A DNA stretch of 41,910 nt from Terriglobia bacterium (GTDB lineage Bacteria; Acidobacteriota; Terriglobia; Terriglobales; Acidobacteriaceae): positions 1 through 41,910 of the forward strand of contig JAJPHW010000021.1 in assembly GCA_021325035.1 (NCBI GenBank), given 5' to 3'. The stretch's first letter is position 1. Every line of letters starts with the position of its first letter. The notes under the pieces were generated by a model. The model was not told the DNA's origin, did not search any database, and worked only from the letters and a program-made list of their open reading frames with translations. This document shows positions 26,540 to 35,866 of the stretch, piece after piece. A program made the position numbers and the translations under genes.

Positions 26540-27400
26540 TTACGCAGGAATTGGAGGTTTTTTCGCAGCCGCAATCTGGGCTGCGGGAACCAGCGCGTTC
26601 ATGGAGCCGGAACGGAAGCCTTCGAGGTCCAAACTGACAAACTTAAAGCCAAGTTGCTTAAAAATACGGACAAATTCGGAAGCCATTTCTGGCTTCAGCA
26701 CCTGGTGCATTTCTTCCGGCGCAATCTCAATTCGAACAATGTCTCCATGATGCCGGACCCGAAATTGGCGAAATCCGAGTTGCCGAAGCGCATCTTCGCC
26801 GTTTTCGATCACCGCAAGGGTTTCACGTGAAACTGGACGCCCATACTCAATGCGCGAGGAAAGGCAAGCCGATGCAGGTTTATCCCAGACGGACAAACCT
26901 TCAGCCAGAGCCAAATCGCGAATGTCTTGTTTGGTGAGGCCGGCGTCGAGTAAGGGCGCAGCGACGTGATGCTGTGCTGCGGCCTTCTGCCCGGGACGAA
27001 AGTCGCCTTGATCGTCCACATTGACCCCGTAAGCGATGGCGTTGAAGCCTTTTTCCAGGCGAAATTTCTCCATCACAGTAAACAGCTCATCCTTGCAATG
27101 AAAACAGCGTGAGGCGTCATTGCGGATGTATTCGGGACGATCCAGTTCTTCTGTGTGAATAATATGCAGCGGGATATTTTGTGCCTGCGCGAAATTTACG
27201 GCATCGTTCAAGTGCGTGCGCGCAAGACTCGGAGAATCGGCGATGACCGCCAACATGTTTTCGCTCAGAACTTCATGAGCAGCCCATGCGAGAAAAGCTG
27301 AATCCACTCCGCCCGAATAAGCGACGAGCAATCGCCCCAGAGAGCGGAGCTTTTCCTCCAAGTGAGAGCGTTTCGCAGCGAGATGGGAATGAATTTGCAT
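26540..27400 (-). CDS. larE: ATP-dependent sacrificial sulfur transferase LarE family
   Basis: 286 residues from the ATG at 27400; a TTG two codons earlier (27406) is possible. The PP-loop is SGGVDS (29-34). The RCFHCK pair (C99, C102) and ACLSSR with Cys179 match the LarE family; in Lactobacillus LarE the equivalent Cys (C176) gives up its sulfur to build the nickel-pincer cofactor of lactate racemase. No larA, larB or larC is in the window, so this copy may act on another substrate or with genes elsewhere. It sits 17 bp after lptD, in the same direction. Confidence 0.9.
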   Translation of the reverse strand: MQIHSHLAAKRSHLEEKLRSLGRLLVAYSGGVDSAFLAWAAHEVLSENMLAVIADSPSLARTHLNDAVNFAQAQNIPLHIIHTEELDRPEYIRNDASRCFHCKDELFTVMEKFRLEKGFNAIAYGVNVDDQGDFRPGQKAAAQHHVAAPLLDAGLTKQDIRDLALAEGLSVWDKPASACLSSRIEYGRPVSRETLAVIENGEDALRQLGFRQFRVRHHGDIVRIEIAPEEMHQVLKPEMASEFVRIFKQLGFKFVSLDLEGFRSGSMNALVPAAQIAAAKKPPIPA

Positions 27401-27417
27401 GACCAAAAGAATCCATA

Positions 27418-29850
27418 CTAGAACAATCTGGCGTCACGCCGCAGATTGCCAAAGGCCCCGATATTCGCCAATGCGAATGTGAAGCGGTACTGATTTTCAT
27501 TGCGTACTTCGCCAAGCGCAAACCGGCGATACTCAATGCTCAACCCGCAACAGTCCCAATTGTAGGTCGTTTGCAGGGATGCGTATTGCAAAAAATTGAG
27601 ATTGGCATCAAAGCCTACGTTCGTGGCCGCGCTGAACCCGCGCTTGTTGGGATAACCGTAGCCCAGCAACAAACGAAATTGATTAAAAAGCACGGGCGAT
27701 GTCTCGACGCTCTCGCCGGGGGCTTGCAGAAACGCATCCCCGCCTCCGATGGTGAATGGGCCAGCGCGGTAATTCACCAAAGCCGTACTAGTGTTGATGT
27801 GGCTCAAATGAAAGTCATAGTCCACGTCCCACTCGACATCTGTATGAGATGAGGTTGCAATGCGCAACCGGGAAATCAGAGGTGACAGCCTGCGCGTCCC
27901 ATTGAGAAAAGCGATACCTGTCAGATCCTCGGTTGTCGCCAAGACGTTGGGAAGGCCGGGTATGAGCGCGCCACCAAAGGTAGGATCAATAAAATATTTT
28001 TGCGACAATTCCCAAGTGATGATCTCGCGCACCTGCGGCTCATCGGAGCATGGCGATTCCGCGACGGGACCTTTTTTTTGCCATGGAATCAAGCTGTGCG
28101 ACGGAGCGCCACCGATAAACAGCGTCGGCATTCCCGGCCGATCGCAATCTTTTGCCGGCTGATTCAGGCGCTTGGCGAACAGCCGGTTGACGACGCCATA
28201 TTCCACTTCATTGGTGTCACTCAAAATATCGCGTTGATCGAAACGGATGATGTCGGGGAAATTATTGATGCCGGTTACATAGCGATACGTAACTTTCGGC
28301 TCAATCACATGCTTCCACTTTTGCCCCAAAAACTCACGATCGAAAACCTTATCCAAGGCCGGTGGACGAAGCTCAACTTCTCCGTGGAGCGATTTGCGAT
28401 TCAGTGAGTCAGTTACCGCGCTGCCGGGGCCGCCCGGGACAGCGGAAGGGATTTGCTGTTGGGTGTAGAAGGTATCACGCAGCGAAAGTGCGGGCCGCAG
28501 CGACCAACCGCGCAGCACAAGGGGTAATGAAAGGGTGGGGGTGAAGTCGAAACGGCCAACCAGCGGCGCTGTGCTGAAAGAAGGATCGCTGCGCGACAGG
28601 CCTTCCAACGCGGCGTCATAGGACCAGTAGAAAGGCGAACGGCCAATGCGATGGTCCACGCTGGAAAGCTCAACGCTGGGCGCGTGCAAGATGGTGATGA
28701 CATCGCCGGGCGTTGTGCTTTCAAAGTTCTGATAACGCTGCATGGCGACGTTATAAAAATATCCGTCGGTGGTATTGGAAAGAAATGCAGTCGATTTGAC
28801 TTCCGAGTTCACTGCCTGGGTAAAGACTTCGTTAAAAGCGAGCCGGAAGACGAACGAACTGAGATAGTCAATATCAGCAACGCCGCGGAAGTTATGCCCA
28901 AAAGAGCCTTCGGCGCTCAGCCGCACATCACCGCCGCCCTGGTCCACCGGGGGGCTGCCGATTCCGCGATCCAGAACACTGAAGAAGTTCAGGTCAACAA
29001 ACGATGTATCACTAGGACGAGCGCGAAATTCGCCCTGAGGCGCCCAGCCGCGTAATGAAAAGTACTCCGCGCCAATTGTTGCGTCCATGCTGCGGTTCAG
29101 CGCGAGATAGACGGACTCGCCAAGGATGGTGCCTTTCACCGAAGACTGGCCGATATTGGGAATGAGAAAACCAGATTGGCGAGGGTAACGCTCCGCGGGA
29201 TGCGTCGCAAAAGGGAGATACAGAACGGGAATTCCGTGCAAACGAAAACTGCTGCGATAGATTTTTGCATTTCCGCCAACATCCACGACAACTTTGTGGG
29301 CATGAAATTCCCATTTAGGTTGAGGCAGTTCGCAGGTGGTTACCGTACCGTCGTACACAACGTAGTGATAGGGACTGTCTTTCTCGACTACTTTGCCGGC
29401 AAACGAGAATGGGTTCGACGAAGTGAGCATGAGGCGATTGCCATGCAGTCGAACTCCGATGCCGCCCGCGACGTGCTCAAAGCGCCCAGTCTCACTGTGG
29501 ATGTTATAAGTGCCGTGGTTGGCTTCGATGTGTTCATCATTGGGTCCGCCCTCCAGCACCATATGGCCGTCGGCTGTTACCTGGCCTGAGGCGGAGTCAT
29601 AGACCATTTCATCCGCGCGCACAATGTAGCTCTCATAATCAATTTCTGCGTTGCCATGCAATTTGTAGATGGCGCCATCTTTTTCCTGGGCCAGCGCTTT
29701 GATAGTGACTTCTTCACCAAGCACAGCGGAAGGGGCATCGGGAGTAGATTGCGGGGGATTGTCGCTTGCGCGCGACGGAACGGAAACCGCCAGCACGACA
29801 ATTAACAGACTGCATGTGGCTGTGATAAACAGTCGTGTGCGGAAATTCAT
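27418..29850 (-). CDS. lptD: LPS-assembly protein LptD (OstA)
   Basis: 810 residues from the ATG at 29850, which opens a signal peptide (MNFRTRLFITATCSLLIVVL); a GTG at 29883 would only add 11 residues. An N-terminal OstA/LptA-like jellyroll (about 45-180: GAIYKLHGNAEIDYESYIVRA) is followed by a large outer-membrane barrel ending in F, as barrels do. LptD with LptE inserts LPS into the outer leaflet. Cysteines of the mature part: C173 (TTCELP), C569, C601 and the adjacent pair C767-C768 (WDCCG). C173 and the pair match the positions of the disulfide partners in E. coli; a counterpart to its most N-terminal Cys is missing. Confidence 0.95.
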   Translation of the reverse strand: MNFRTRLFITATCSLLIVVLAVSVPSRASDNPPQSTPDAPSAVLGEEVTIKALAQEKDGAIYKLHGNAEIDYESYIVRADEMVYDSASGQVTADGHMVLEGGPNDEHIEANHGTYNIHSETGRFEHVAGGIGVRLHGNRLMLTSSNPFSFAGKVVEKDSPYHYVVYDGTVTTCELPQPKWEFHAHKVVVDVGGNAKIYRSSFRLHGIPVLYLPFATHPAERYPRQSGFLIPNIGQSSVKGTILGESVYLALNRSMDATIGAEYFSLRGWAPQGEFRARPSDTSFVDLNFFSVLDRGIGSPPVDQGGGDVRLSAEGSFGHNFRGVADIDYLSSFVFRLAFNEVFTQAVNSEVKSTAFLSNTTDGYFYNVAMQRYQNFESTTPGDVITILHAPSVELSSVDHRIGRSPFYWSYDAALEGLSRSDPSFSTAPLVGRFDFTPTLSLPLVLRGWSLRPALSLRDTFYTQQQIPSAVPGGPGSAVTDSLNRKSLHGEVELRPPALDKVFDREFLGQKWKHVIEPKVTYRYVTGINNFPDIIRFDQRDILSDTNEVEYGVVNRLFAKRLNQPAKDCDRPGMPTLFIGGAPSHSLIPWQKKGPVAESPCSDEPQVREIITWELSQKYFIDPTFGGALIPGLPNVLATTEDLTGIAFLNGTRRLSPLISRLRIATSSHTDVEWDVDYDFHLSHINTSTALVNYRAGPFTIGGGDAFLQAPGESVETSPVLFNQFRLLLGYGYPNKRGFSAATNVGFDANLNFLQYASLQTTYNWDCCGLSIEYRRFALGEVRNENQYRFTFALANIGAFGNLRRDARLF

Positions 29851-29970
29851 TGGAACGCGTGAGCTGCCCGCCCAACGGTGCACGGGGTCAAAGGTGACGT
29901 TAGCATGTTGCTACCCCAAGTAGCAAAAAAGCCCACGGCGGGCGCGGCTCGGTGTATTTTTTAATTGCTG

Positions 29971-31071
29971 ATGATGAAAGCTAGATTTCAACCTGAAAGT
30001 ACTCCCCCTGATGGGTTCCCCGGTCTCGAAGGCTTGGATGCGAGTGAAGAGATGTTTGCCGCCAGTCTCAATGCTCCACCGGAGCGGCCAGTTTTTACGG
30101 TAAATGCAGATGAAGAAACTGGGCCCAACCTGTCCGCAAGTGAAAATGAAAATCAATTGGTAGAGCCAGCTGTCGAAGTTTCCGAGCCGGGTGAAGTCAC
30201 GACGAAAGAAAATTCCGTAGAGGATATCACGGACTCCTGGAAGCAGGAAGTTACGGCCCGGGTCAGCCGCTATCGCTCACGACGCCCCCGCACGCCACGC
30301 TATCCATCGTTGCTGTTGAAATTTGAAAATGCACCTCCTGAGATGGAGGCTGAAGAACTACGGGTCGCTGAAATTAATTTGCAGTCCGTGGCTGCGGCGA
30401 TTGTCCCGCAGCCCAATCCAGTTCCGGTGACGCCGGAAATCACCGGCCGAGTGATTGAGTTTCCACGTGCGACGCTGGCTCCGCCCCGGCCACTTGAGGA
30501 ACTGGCCGAGCCGGTACCCGACCGTCCGCGAATTTTGGATGTTCCTGAAGCCCCTGCGCCGCCGCCCGCGCTCGGCGGTATTTTGATCGAGGGCATACAA
30601 AGCGAAGAGCCGCCGCGCCGGCCGGGATTCGAAATTCCATTACAAGCGGCTTCCATGACGAGGCGCATTCTCGCGTCCGTGGTGGATATAGCCTTAATTT
30701 GTTGCGCACTGGTCGAATTTGGCTATATTTTTCTGCGTATTACGCACCTTGTGCCACCGCCTTTGCCGGCTGCGGCCATGCTGGCAGTTCTGAGCGGTCT
30801 ACTTTGGATGGCATACCAATATGCGTTTTTGGTCTATAGAGGGACGACCCCGGGATTGCTCCTCATGCGATTGCGTTTAAGCTGCTTTGATGGCCGTCCG
30901 GTACTCCGAAAAACCCGCCGCTGGAGGGCGCTAACCTCCATGCTTTCTGCGGGTTCAATCGGATTGGGGTATCTGTGGTCTTTTTTAGACGAAGACCAGC
31001 TTTGCTGGCATGATCGCATCACGACCACATATATGGCGCCAAAGCCGGCGCAGACACAAATCTCCAAGTAA
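29971..31071 (+). CDS. RDD-family membrane protein with long N-terminal region
   Basis: 366 residues from the ATG at 29971 (TTG at 29965 and ATG at 29974 are alternatives). The first ~230 residues are acidic, Pro/Glu-rich and probably disordered. The C-terminal part is an RDD domain (from MTRRILASVVDIALIC, about residue 229) with two or three membrane helices and the segment YRGTTPGLLLMRLRLSCFDG. RDD proteins are poorly understood; some act in ion transport. Convergent or divergent partners give no clue: lptD starts 120 bp away on the other strand. Confidence 0.82.
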   Translation: MMKARFQPESTPPDGFPGLEGLDASEEMFAASLNAPPERPVFTVNADEETGPNLSASENENQLVEPAVEVSEPGEVTTKENSVEDITDSWKQEVTARVSRYRSRRPRTPRYPSLLLKFENAPPEMEAEELRVAEINLQSVAAAIVPQPNPVPVTPEITGRVIEFPRATLAPPRPLEELAEPVPDRPRILDVPEAPAPPPALGGILIEGIQSEEPPRRPGFEIPLQAASMTRRILASVVDIALICCALVEFGYIFLRITHLVPPPLPAAAMLAVLSGLLWMAYQYAFLVYRGTTPGLLLMRLRLSCFDGRPVLRKTRRWRALTSMLSAGSIGLGYLWSFLDEDQLCWHDRITTTYMAPKPAQTQISK

Positions 31072-31120
31072 TCCGCCGCTGTGTTAGATTTTTAGTTCGC
31101 CCAGTAGTGAATACCAACGC

Positions 31121-33379
31121 ATGTCTTCCATGGAAAATATGAAGCGTCCCGCTGTGAAGGTCTTTGTGGCCACCACGGTCATGCTGACTTTTATTTCGTT
31201 CTGGCGGGCCGCAGCCATCGTTTTAGCTGATCTGGCTTCTTCGGCCTATTATGCGGGCGGCGATGCGGAAAATGTCATTGGCAAGAGCGCACCCTGGTTC
31301 ATTCTCGCGGTCATGCTGTTCAGCTATGCGGTGCGCGCGTTATACATCGAATCGAGCAGCATGTTCGTGCGGGGCGGTGTGTACCGCGTGGTCAAGGAAG
31401 CCATGGGCGGAACAGTCGCCAAGTTTTCCGTTTCGGCGCTGCTTTTCGACTACGTTTTAACCGGCCCGATCAGCGCAGTCTCAGCGGGCCAATACCTCGC
31501 TGGTTTTATCGAAGACATTGGCCGCTACGCTCACCATCCTCTGGTTTTTTCGGAAGATCATTTTTCGGCGATCTTTGCCTGCATGGTCGTGGTTTATTTC
31601 TGGTGGAAGAACATCCAGGGTATTCACGAATCCAGCGAAAAAGCTCTTCAGATCATGATCATAACCACGGTAATGGTGGTGATCCTGATCCTGTGGTGCA
31701 CGTTCACGGTTCTGCGGGCGCCCATCCATCTACCGCCGAGCCCGCTTACGCCGGGAGTGATTCCGCTTACGAAATCTTCGCTGGGTTGGCTGCACAACAC
31801 TTGGTTTAGCCATCTCACGCTGATCATCATGTTTGTTGGGTTTGGCCACTCTGTGCTGGCCATGAGCGGCGAGGAGACGCTGGCCCAAGTCAATCGTGAA
31901 ATCGAGCATCCGAAACTTAAGAACCTGGAAAAAACCGGGCTGGTGATTTTTGTTTACAGCCTGCTGTTCACTTCGCTGGTTTCGTTTTTTGCAGTGATGA
32001 TCATTCCCGATGGTGTCCGCCCCAGCTATTTCGGCAACCTCATCGGCGGCATCGCCATGTATCTCGCGGGCCCGACGATTCTTAAAGTGTTGTTCCATGC
32101 CTTTGTGGTCGTGGTCGGGGTACTGATTCTGGCCGGCGCGCAGAATACCGCGATTGTGGGTGCGAATGGCGTGCTCAACCGGGTCGCCGAGGATGGCGTG
32201 CTCACCGCATGGTTCCAGAAGCCGCAAGCCCGCTATGGCACGAGTTACCGCATTATCAATCTCATCGTAGGCATGCAGCTTGCGACGATCATTCTCAGCA
32301 AAGGCAACGTCTATACACTCGCGGGTCTCTACGCTTTTGGTGTCATCTGGAGCTTCGCGCTGAAATCATTGGCCGTGTTGGTGCTGCGCTATACCGAGCC
32401 GGAAAACCGTCAGTGGAAGGTGCCGGGAAATCTTCACATCGGGGGCAAGGAAGTCCCGATTGGTTTGATTGTAATTTCCGCCGTCCTGTTGATGACCGCG
32501 CTGGTTAACCTGTTCACCAAATCGGAAGCCACAATCGCGGGGGTGACCTTTAGCCTGGCATTCTTCGCGATTTTCACCTACTCGGAGCATCGGGTTGCTA
32601 AGGAACGAAAAGGCAAACCCGAGAACCTCGACCAGTTCCGCGTGTATGGAAACCAGGAGCTGGGAAGTGGTGCGCTGGGTGTGCGTCCGGGCAATATTCT
32701 TGTTGCAGTACGCGATCCGCGCAATCTCTACTACCTGCGCGAAGTGCTCCGCCGCACGGATACCAATAAGCAGGACGTCGTTGTGATGACTGCTCGGCTT
32801 TACCATCGCGAACCGACGTTCGGCGGCAATGCGGTAATGGACGCGGGCGAGATTTTCGACCACTACGAACAGGAGTTGTTCACGGCTGTCGTTGCTGCGG
32901 CGGAAAAAGAAGGCCGTCCAGTTTCGCTCCTGGTCGTTCCCGCCAACGATGTTTTCGAGGCCATTGTGGTGACCGCACAGCGATTGGATTCAACCCGCGT
33001 GGCCTGTGGACTTTCCAATAAGCTGACTAGTGACGAGCAGGCGAGGCTGACAGGCGCAGCCTGGGAAAAGCTGCCGGAACCACGTCCGCGGTTGACGATC
33101 GAAGTGTTTGCTCCGGACGGCAGCATGAAGGAATATGCGGTAGGGCCGCATACGCCGCGCTTGCGCCCCCAGGATATCGAATTAATGCATAAAGTCTGGC
33201 TGGACATCACGGCTGATTCAAAGTATTGCGGCGCGCATCACTACCATGTAGTAGCTCTCGCGCTGGAAGAATTGCAACGTGAGCTCAATACCAATCAGCG
33301 CCCTGAGTTGCTCGCTAAATTGCTCGATGAAATGCATGATACGCCGAAAGATCCAGACAAACCTCCGCGGTGCGATTAG
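31121..33379 (+). CDS. APC-superfamily permease with C-terminal USP-like domain
   Basis: 752 residues. The first ~480 form an APC-type transporter: about 12 membrane helices (TTVMLTFISFWRAAAIVLADLASSAYYAGG; FVGFGHSVLAMSGEETLAQVNREIEHP, the conserved mid-region of amino-acid permeases). The last ~260 residues are cytoplasmic; PGNILVAVRDPRNLYYLREVL looks like the start of a universal-stress-protein-type nucleotide-binding fold and is followed by a second alpha/beta part. The substrate is not clear; amino acid or other organic cation are possible. The gltX start follows 12 bp after the stop, so they may be cotranscribed. Confidence 0.88.
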   Translation: MSSMENMKRPAVKVFVATTVMLTFISFWRAAAIVLADLASSAYYAGGDAENVIGKSAPWFILAVMLFSYAVRALYIESSSMFVRGGVYRVVKEAMGGTVAKFSVSALLFDYVLTGPISAVSAGQYLAGFIEDIGRYAHHPLVFSEDHFSAIFACMVVVYFWWKNIQGIHESSEKALQIMIITTVMVVILILWCTFTVLRAPIHLPPSPLTPGVIPLTKSSLGWLHNTWFSHLTLIIMFVGFGHSVLAMSGEETLAQVNREIEHPKLKNLEKTGLVIFVYSLLFTSLVSFFAVMIIPDGVRPSYFGNLIGGIAMYLAGPTILKVLFHAFVVVVGVLILAGAQNTAIVGANGVLNRVAEDGVLTAWFQKPQARYGTSYRIINLIVGMQLATIILSKGNVYTLAGLYAFGVIWSFALKSLAVLVLRYTEPENRQWKVPGNLHIGGKEVPIGLIVISAVLLMTALVNLFTKSEATIAGVTFSLAFFAIFTYSEHRVAKERKGKPENLDQFRVYGNQELGSGALGVRPGNILVAVRDPRNLYYLREVLRRTDTNKQDVVVMTARLYHREPTFGGNAVMDAGEIFDHYEQELFTAVVAAAEKEGRPVSLLVVPANDVFEAIVVTAQRLDSTRVACGLSNKLTSDEQARLTGAAWEKLPEPRPRLTIEVFAPDGSMKEYAVGPHTPRLRPQDIELMHKVWLDITADSKYCGAHHYHVVALALEELQRELNTNQRPELLAKLLDEMHDTPKDPDKPPRCD

Positions 33380-33391
33380 CCTGGTGACACT

Positions 33392-34918
33392 TTGACAGTG
33401 ACCTCCGAATCCAAAGTCCGCGTTCGTTTCGCCCCCTCACCCACCGGCCATCTTCATGTCGGCAATGCCCGCACTGCCCTGTTTAACTGGCTTTTCGCCC
33501 GCAAGGCCGGTGGCACGATGATTCTACGCATTGAAGATACCGACCTAGAGCGGAGCCAGACGAAATATGAAGATTTGCTCATTGCTGATTTAAAGTGGCT
33601 CGGTCTTGATTGGGATGAAGGGCCGGACGTGGGTGGCCCGTATGTTCCTTACCGCCAGTCCGATCGGCTGGATGTTTATCGCGAATATGCGGAGAAACTG
33701 CTAAACGAACGCAAAGGATATTTGTGTTTTTGCACTGAGGAAGAATTGCAGAAAGAGCGTGAGCGTGCGCACGCCGAACACCGCCAGCCGATTTATTCGG
33801 GAAAATGCTGGAATCTTGATCCCGAAGAGTCGAAGCGCCGCCGTGCGGCCGGAGAGCATGCTGCGATTCGCTTGCGCATTCCAGAACGCCCAATTCGTTT
33901 TCACGACATCGTTCACGGCGAAGTGGAATTTTCGAATGAAGTAGTGAGTGATCCAATCATTCTGCGGTCAAGCGGAATTCCGGTCTATAACTACGTTGTC
34001 GTGGTGGACGACGCGCTGATGAAAATCACGCACGTTATTCGCGGCGACGATCACCTATCGAATACGCCGAAACAGGTTGCGCTTTACGAAGCGCTGGGCT
34101 GGCCAGTTCCGGAGTTTGCGCATCTTTCGACGATTCTAGGCAGCGACCGGGAACGCTTGTCGAAACGGCATGGCGCGACTTCGATCGCCAATTTCCGAGA
34201 GATGGGAGTTCTTCCCGAAGCTCTCACGAATTATCTGGCTCTGCTGGGTTGGGCACCCAGCGGTGGCACGCGCGAAATCTTTACGCCTGCTGAACTAACG
34301 AAAGAATTCACGCTTGAGCGCGTTACACCGTCACCTGCCGTGTTCGACATGGAGAAGCTGTATTGGCTGAACCGGCATTACATCAAGGAAGCACCGGCTG
34401 CCAAACTTATTCCGCTGGCGCGCAGCTTTTTTCTTAACGCTGGATTATTATCCGATTCTTTAAATATCTCAGCGAATGATTGGTTCGACAAAGTCATCCA
34501 GCTTCTCGTTCCGTCGGTGGATCGCCTCGATCAGCTTCCCGAGCGCGCTGCATTTATTTTCAACTACGACGCTCAAGCCGCGCTCACCGCGTCAGACAAC
34601 GCCGAAGTTCTGGCATTGCCCCAAACAAACGCTGTGTTATCCGCGTTTACGACGAAGATTCTTGGAGACGAATCGGCTCAGGCAGGAAAGCTTGCGCCCG
34701 AGCGCTTCAAACAAATTGTGAACGAAGTCAAGGCCGAAACCGGAGTCAAAGGCAAAGAGCTATTTCATCCCATTCGCATCATTGTGACTGGATCGCACTC
34801 CGGGCCGGAGTTCGACAAGCTAGTCCCCATTCTCGAAGAGGGCAGTCACCTTGCCTTGCCAAAACACGTGCTAAGCGTCTTCGAACGCGCGCAAGCCTTC
34901 GCTAAGGCTCATGCCTAG
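33392..34918 (+). CDS. gltX: Glutamyl-tRNA synthetase
   Basis: 508 residues. The class I motifs are HLHVG (20-24, HIGH) in [25 protein letters not shown] and RLSKR (255-259, KMSKS). The C-terminal alpha-helical anticodon domain covers about 330-508. It charges tRNA-Glu; whether it also charges tRNA-Gln cannot be told. The start is a TTG at 33392, with a GTG two codons later as an alternative. The stop codon directly abuts the stop codon of the convergent epimerase, with no base between them. Confidence 0.97.
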   Translation: MTVTSESKVRVRFAPSPTGHLHVGNARTALFNWLFARKAGGTMILRIEDTDLERSQTKYEDLLIADLKWLGLDWDEGPDVGGPYVPYRQSDRLDVYREYAEKLLNERKGYLCFCTEEELQKERERAHAEHRQPIYSGKCWNLDPEESKRRRAAGEHAAIRLRIPERPIRFHDIVHGEVEFSNEVVSDPIILRSSGIPVYNYVVVVDDALMKITHVIRGDDHLSNTPKQVALYEALGWPVPEFAHLSTILGSDRERLSKRHGATSIANFREMGVLPEALTNYLALLGWAPSGGTREIFTPAELTKEFTLERVTPSPAVFDMEKLYWLNRHYIKEAPAAKLIPLARSFFLNAGLLSDSLNISANDWFDKVIQLLVPSVDRLDQLPERAAFIFNYDAQAALTASDNAEVLALPQTNAVLSAFTTKILGDESAQAGKLAPERFKQIVNEVKAETGVKGKELFHPIRIIVTGSHSGPEFDKLVPILEEGSHLALPKHVLSVFERAQAFAKAHA

Positions 34919-35821
34919 TTAGCGCAGAATTTTGTTGAGAGCGGTTTTCAAAGCCGGACTTTCAAACTGATATCCGCTCACCATTAGCTTTGTGCAATTC
35001 ACCCGCTGGCTGGCGAGTAAAAGTTCTTCTCCCATTTGCCCCAACGCCAGCCGAATCGCAAACGCGGGCACCGGCAGAACCGCAGGTCGCGATAAGGCCA
35101 CGGCCAAAGTTTTTGTGAATTCAGCATTCGTCACTGGTTGCGGAGCCACCATATTGACCGGGCCTTCCAGCGACTCTGTTCGCAGCAGGTGAAGAAATCC
35201 GCCAACCAGGTCTTGAATACCAATCCAGCTCATCCATTGACGGCCGCTGCCAATTCTTCCGCCCAATCCCAAACGAAAGGGCGTCAGCATTTGCTTGAGC
35301 GCGCCGCCCAAAGAACTCAGAACCACCCCGATTCTCGGATGGACAATGCGGATTCTCGCCTGAGAGGCAGGTTCAGCAGCTGCTTCCCACGCCCGGCAAA
35401 CTTCTGCCAGGAAACCGCCGCCTGATGAGCTGTTTTCGTTCAGGATTTCGTCGCCGCGGCTGCCGTAGTAACCAATCGCGGAGGCTGACAAGAATACTCG
35501 TGGCGGTTCGGATGTCTGCGCTAACGCCTCGGCGAGATGCCGGGTTCCAACGACGCGGCTGTTGAGAATTCTCTGCTTCTTGGCCACAGTCCAGAGGCCG
35601 AAAATATTTTCGCCGGCGAGATGAATGACGGCCTCAAAGCCGGAAACCGATTCCAAATCCACGGGCTGAGATGGATCCCATCCAATTTGTTGTGCATTCA
35701 CAGGTTTTCCGCGAATGAGTTGAAAAACCTCCCAACCTTCTTTCGTTAACGCAGGAATCAAACCAGAGGCGATAAACCCGGACGCTCCGCTCACAAGAAC
35801 TTTTTTAGGATTGCCCGCCAC
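34919..35821 (-). CDS. TIGR01777-family epimerase (NAD-dependent SDR)
   Basis: 300 residues. The nucleotide-binding loop is GASGFIASG (about 12-20), and the family marks AVIHLAGENIFG, SASAIGYYGSRGDE (with the Tyr of the SDR active site), PRIGVVLS and WISWI-type (here WMSWIGIQDLVGGFLHLL) are all present. These YfcH-like proteins have a conserved DUF1731 C-terminus (PAFAIRLALGQMGEELLLASQRV). The substrate is unknown. The gene converges on gltX with adjacent stops. Confidence 0.92.
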   Translation of the reverse strand: MAGNPKKVLVSGASGFIASGLIPALTKEGWEVFQLIRGKPVNAQQIGWDPSQPVDLESVSGFEAVIHLAGENIFGLWTVAKKQRILNSRVVGTRHLAEALAQTSEPPRVFLSASAIGYYGSRGDEILNENSSSGGGFLAEVCRAWEAAAEPASQARIRIVHPRIGVVLSSLGGALKQMLTPFRLGLGGRIGSGRQWMSWIGIQDLVGGFLHLLRTESLEGPVNMVAPQPVTNAEFTKTLAVALSRPAVLPVPAFAIRLALGQMGEELLLASQRVNCTKLMVSGYQFESPALKTALNKILR

Positions 35822-35866
35822 GAAACCACTCTAGCAGGATTTGTAGAACACAAATTTCCAACGAGA

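Noticed and set aside
29911-29935. Hairpin gctac / gtagc near the lptD-RDD gap as a terminator
   Set aside because: The A-run follows on the plus strand, so there is no T-tract downstream of the stem in either direction.
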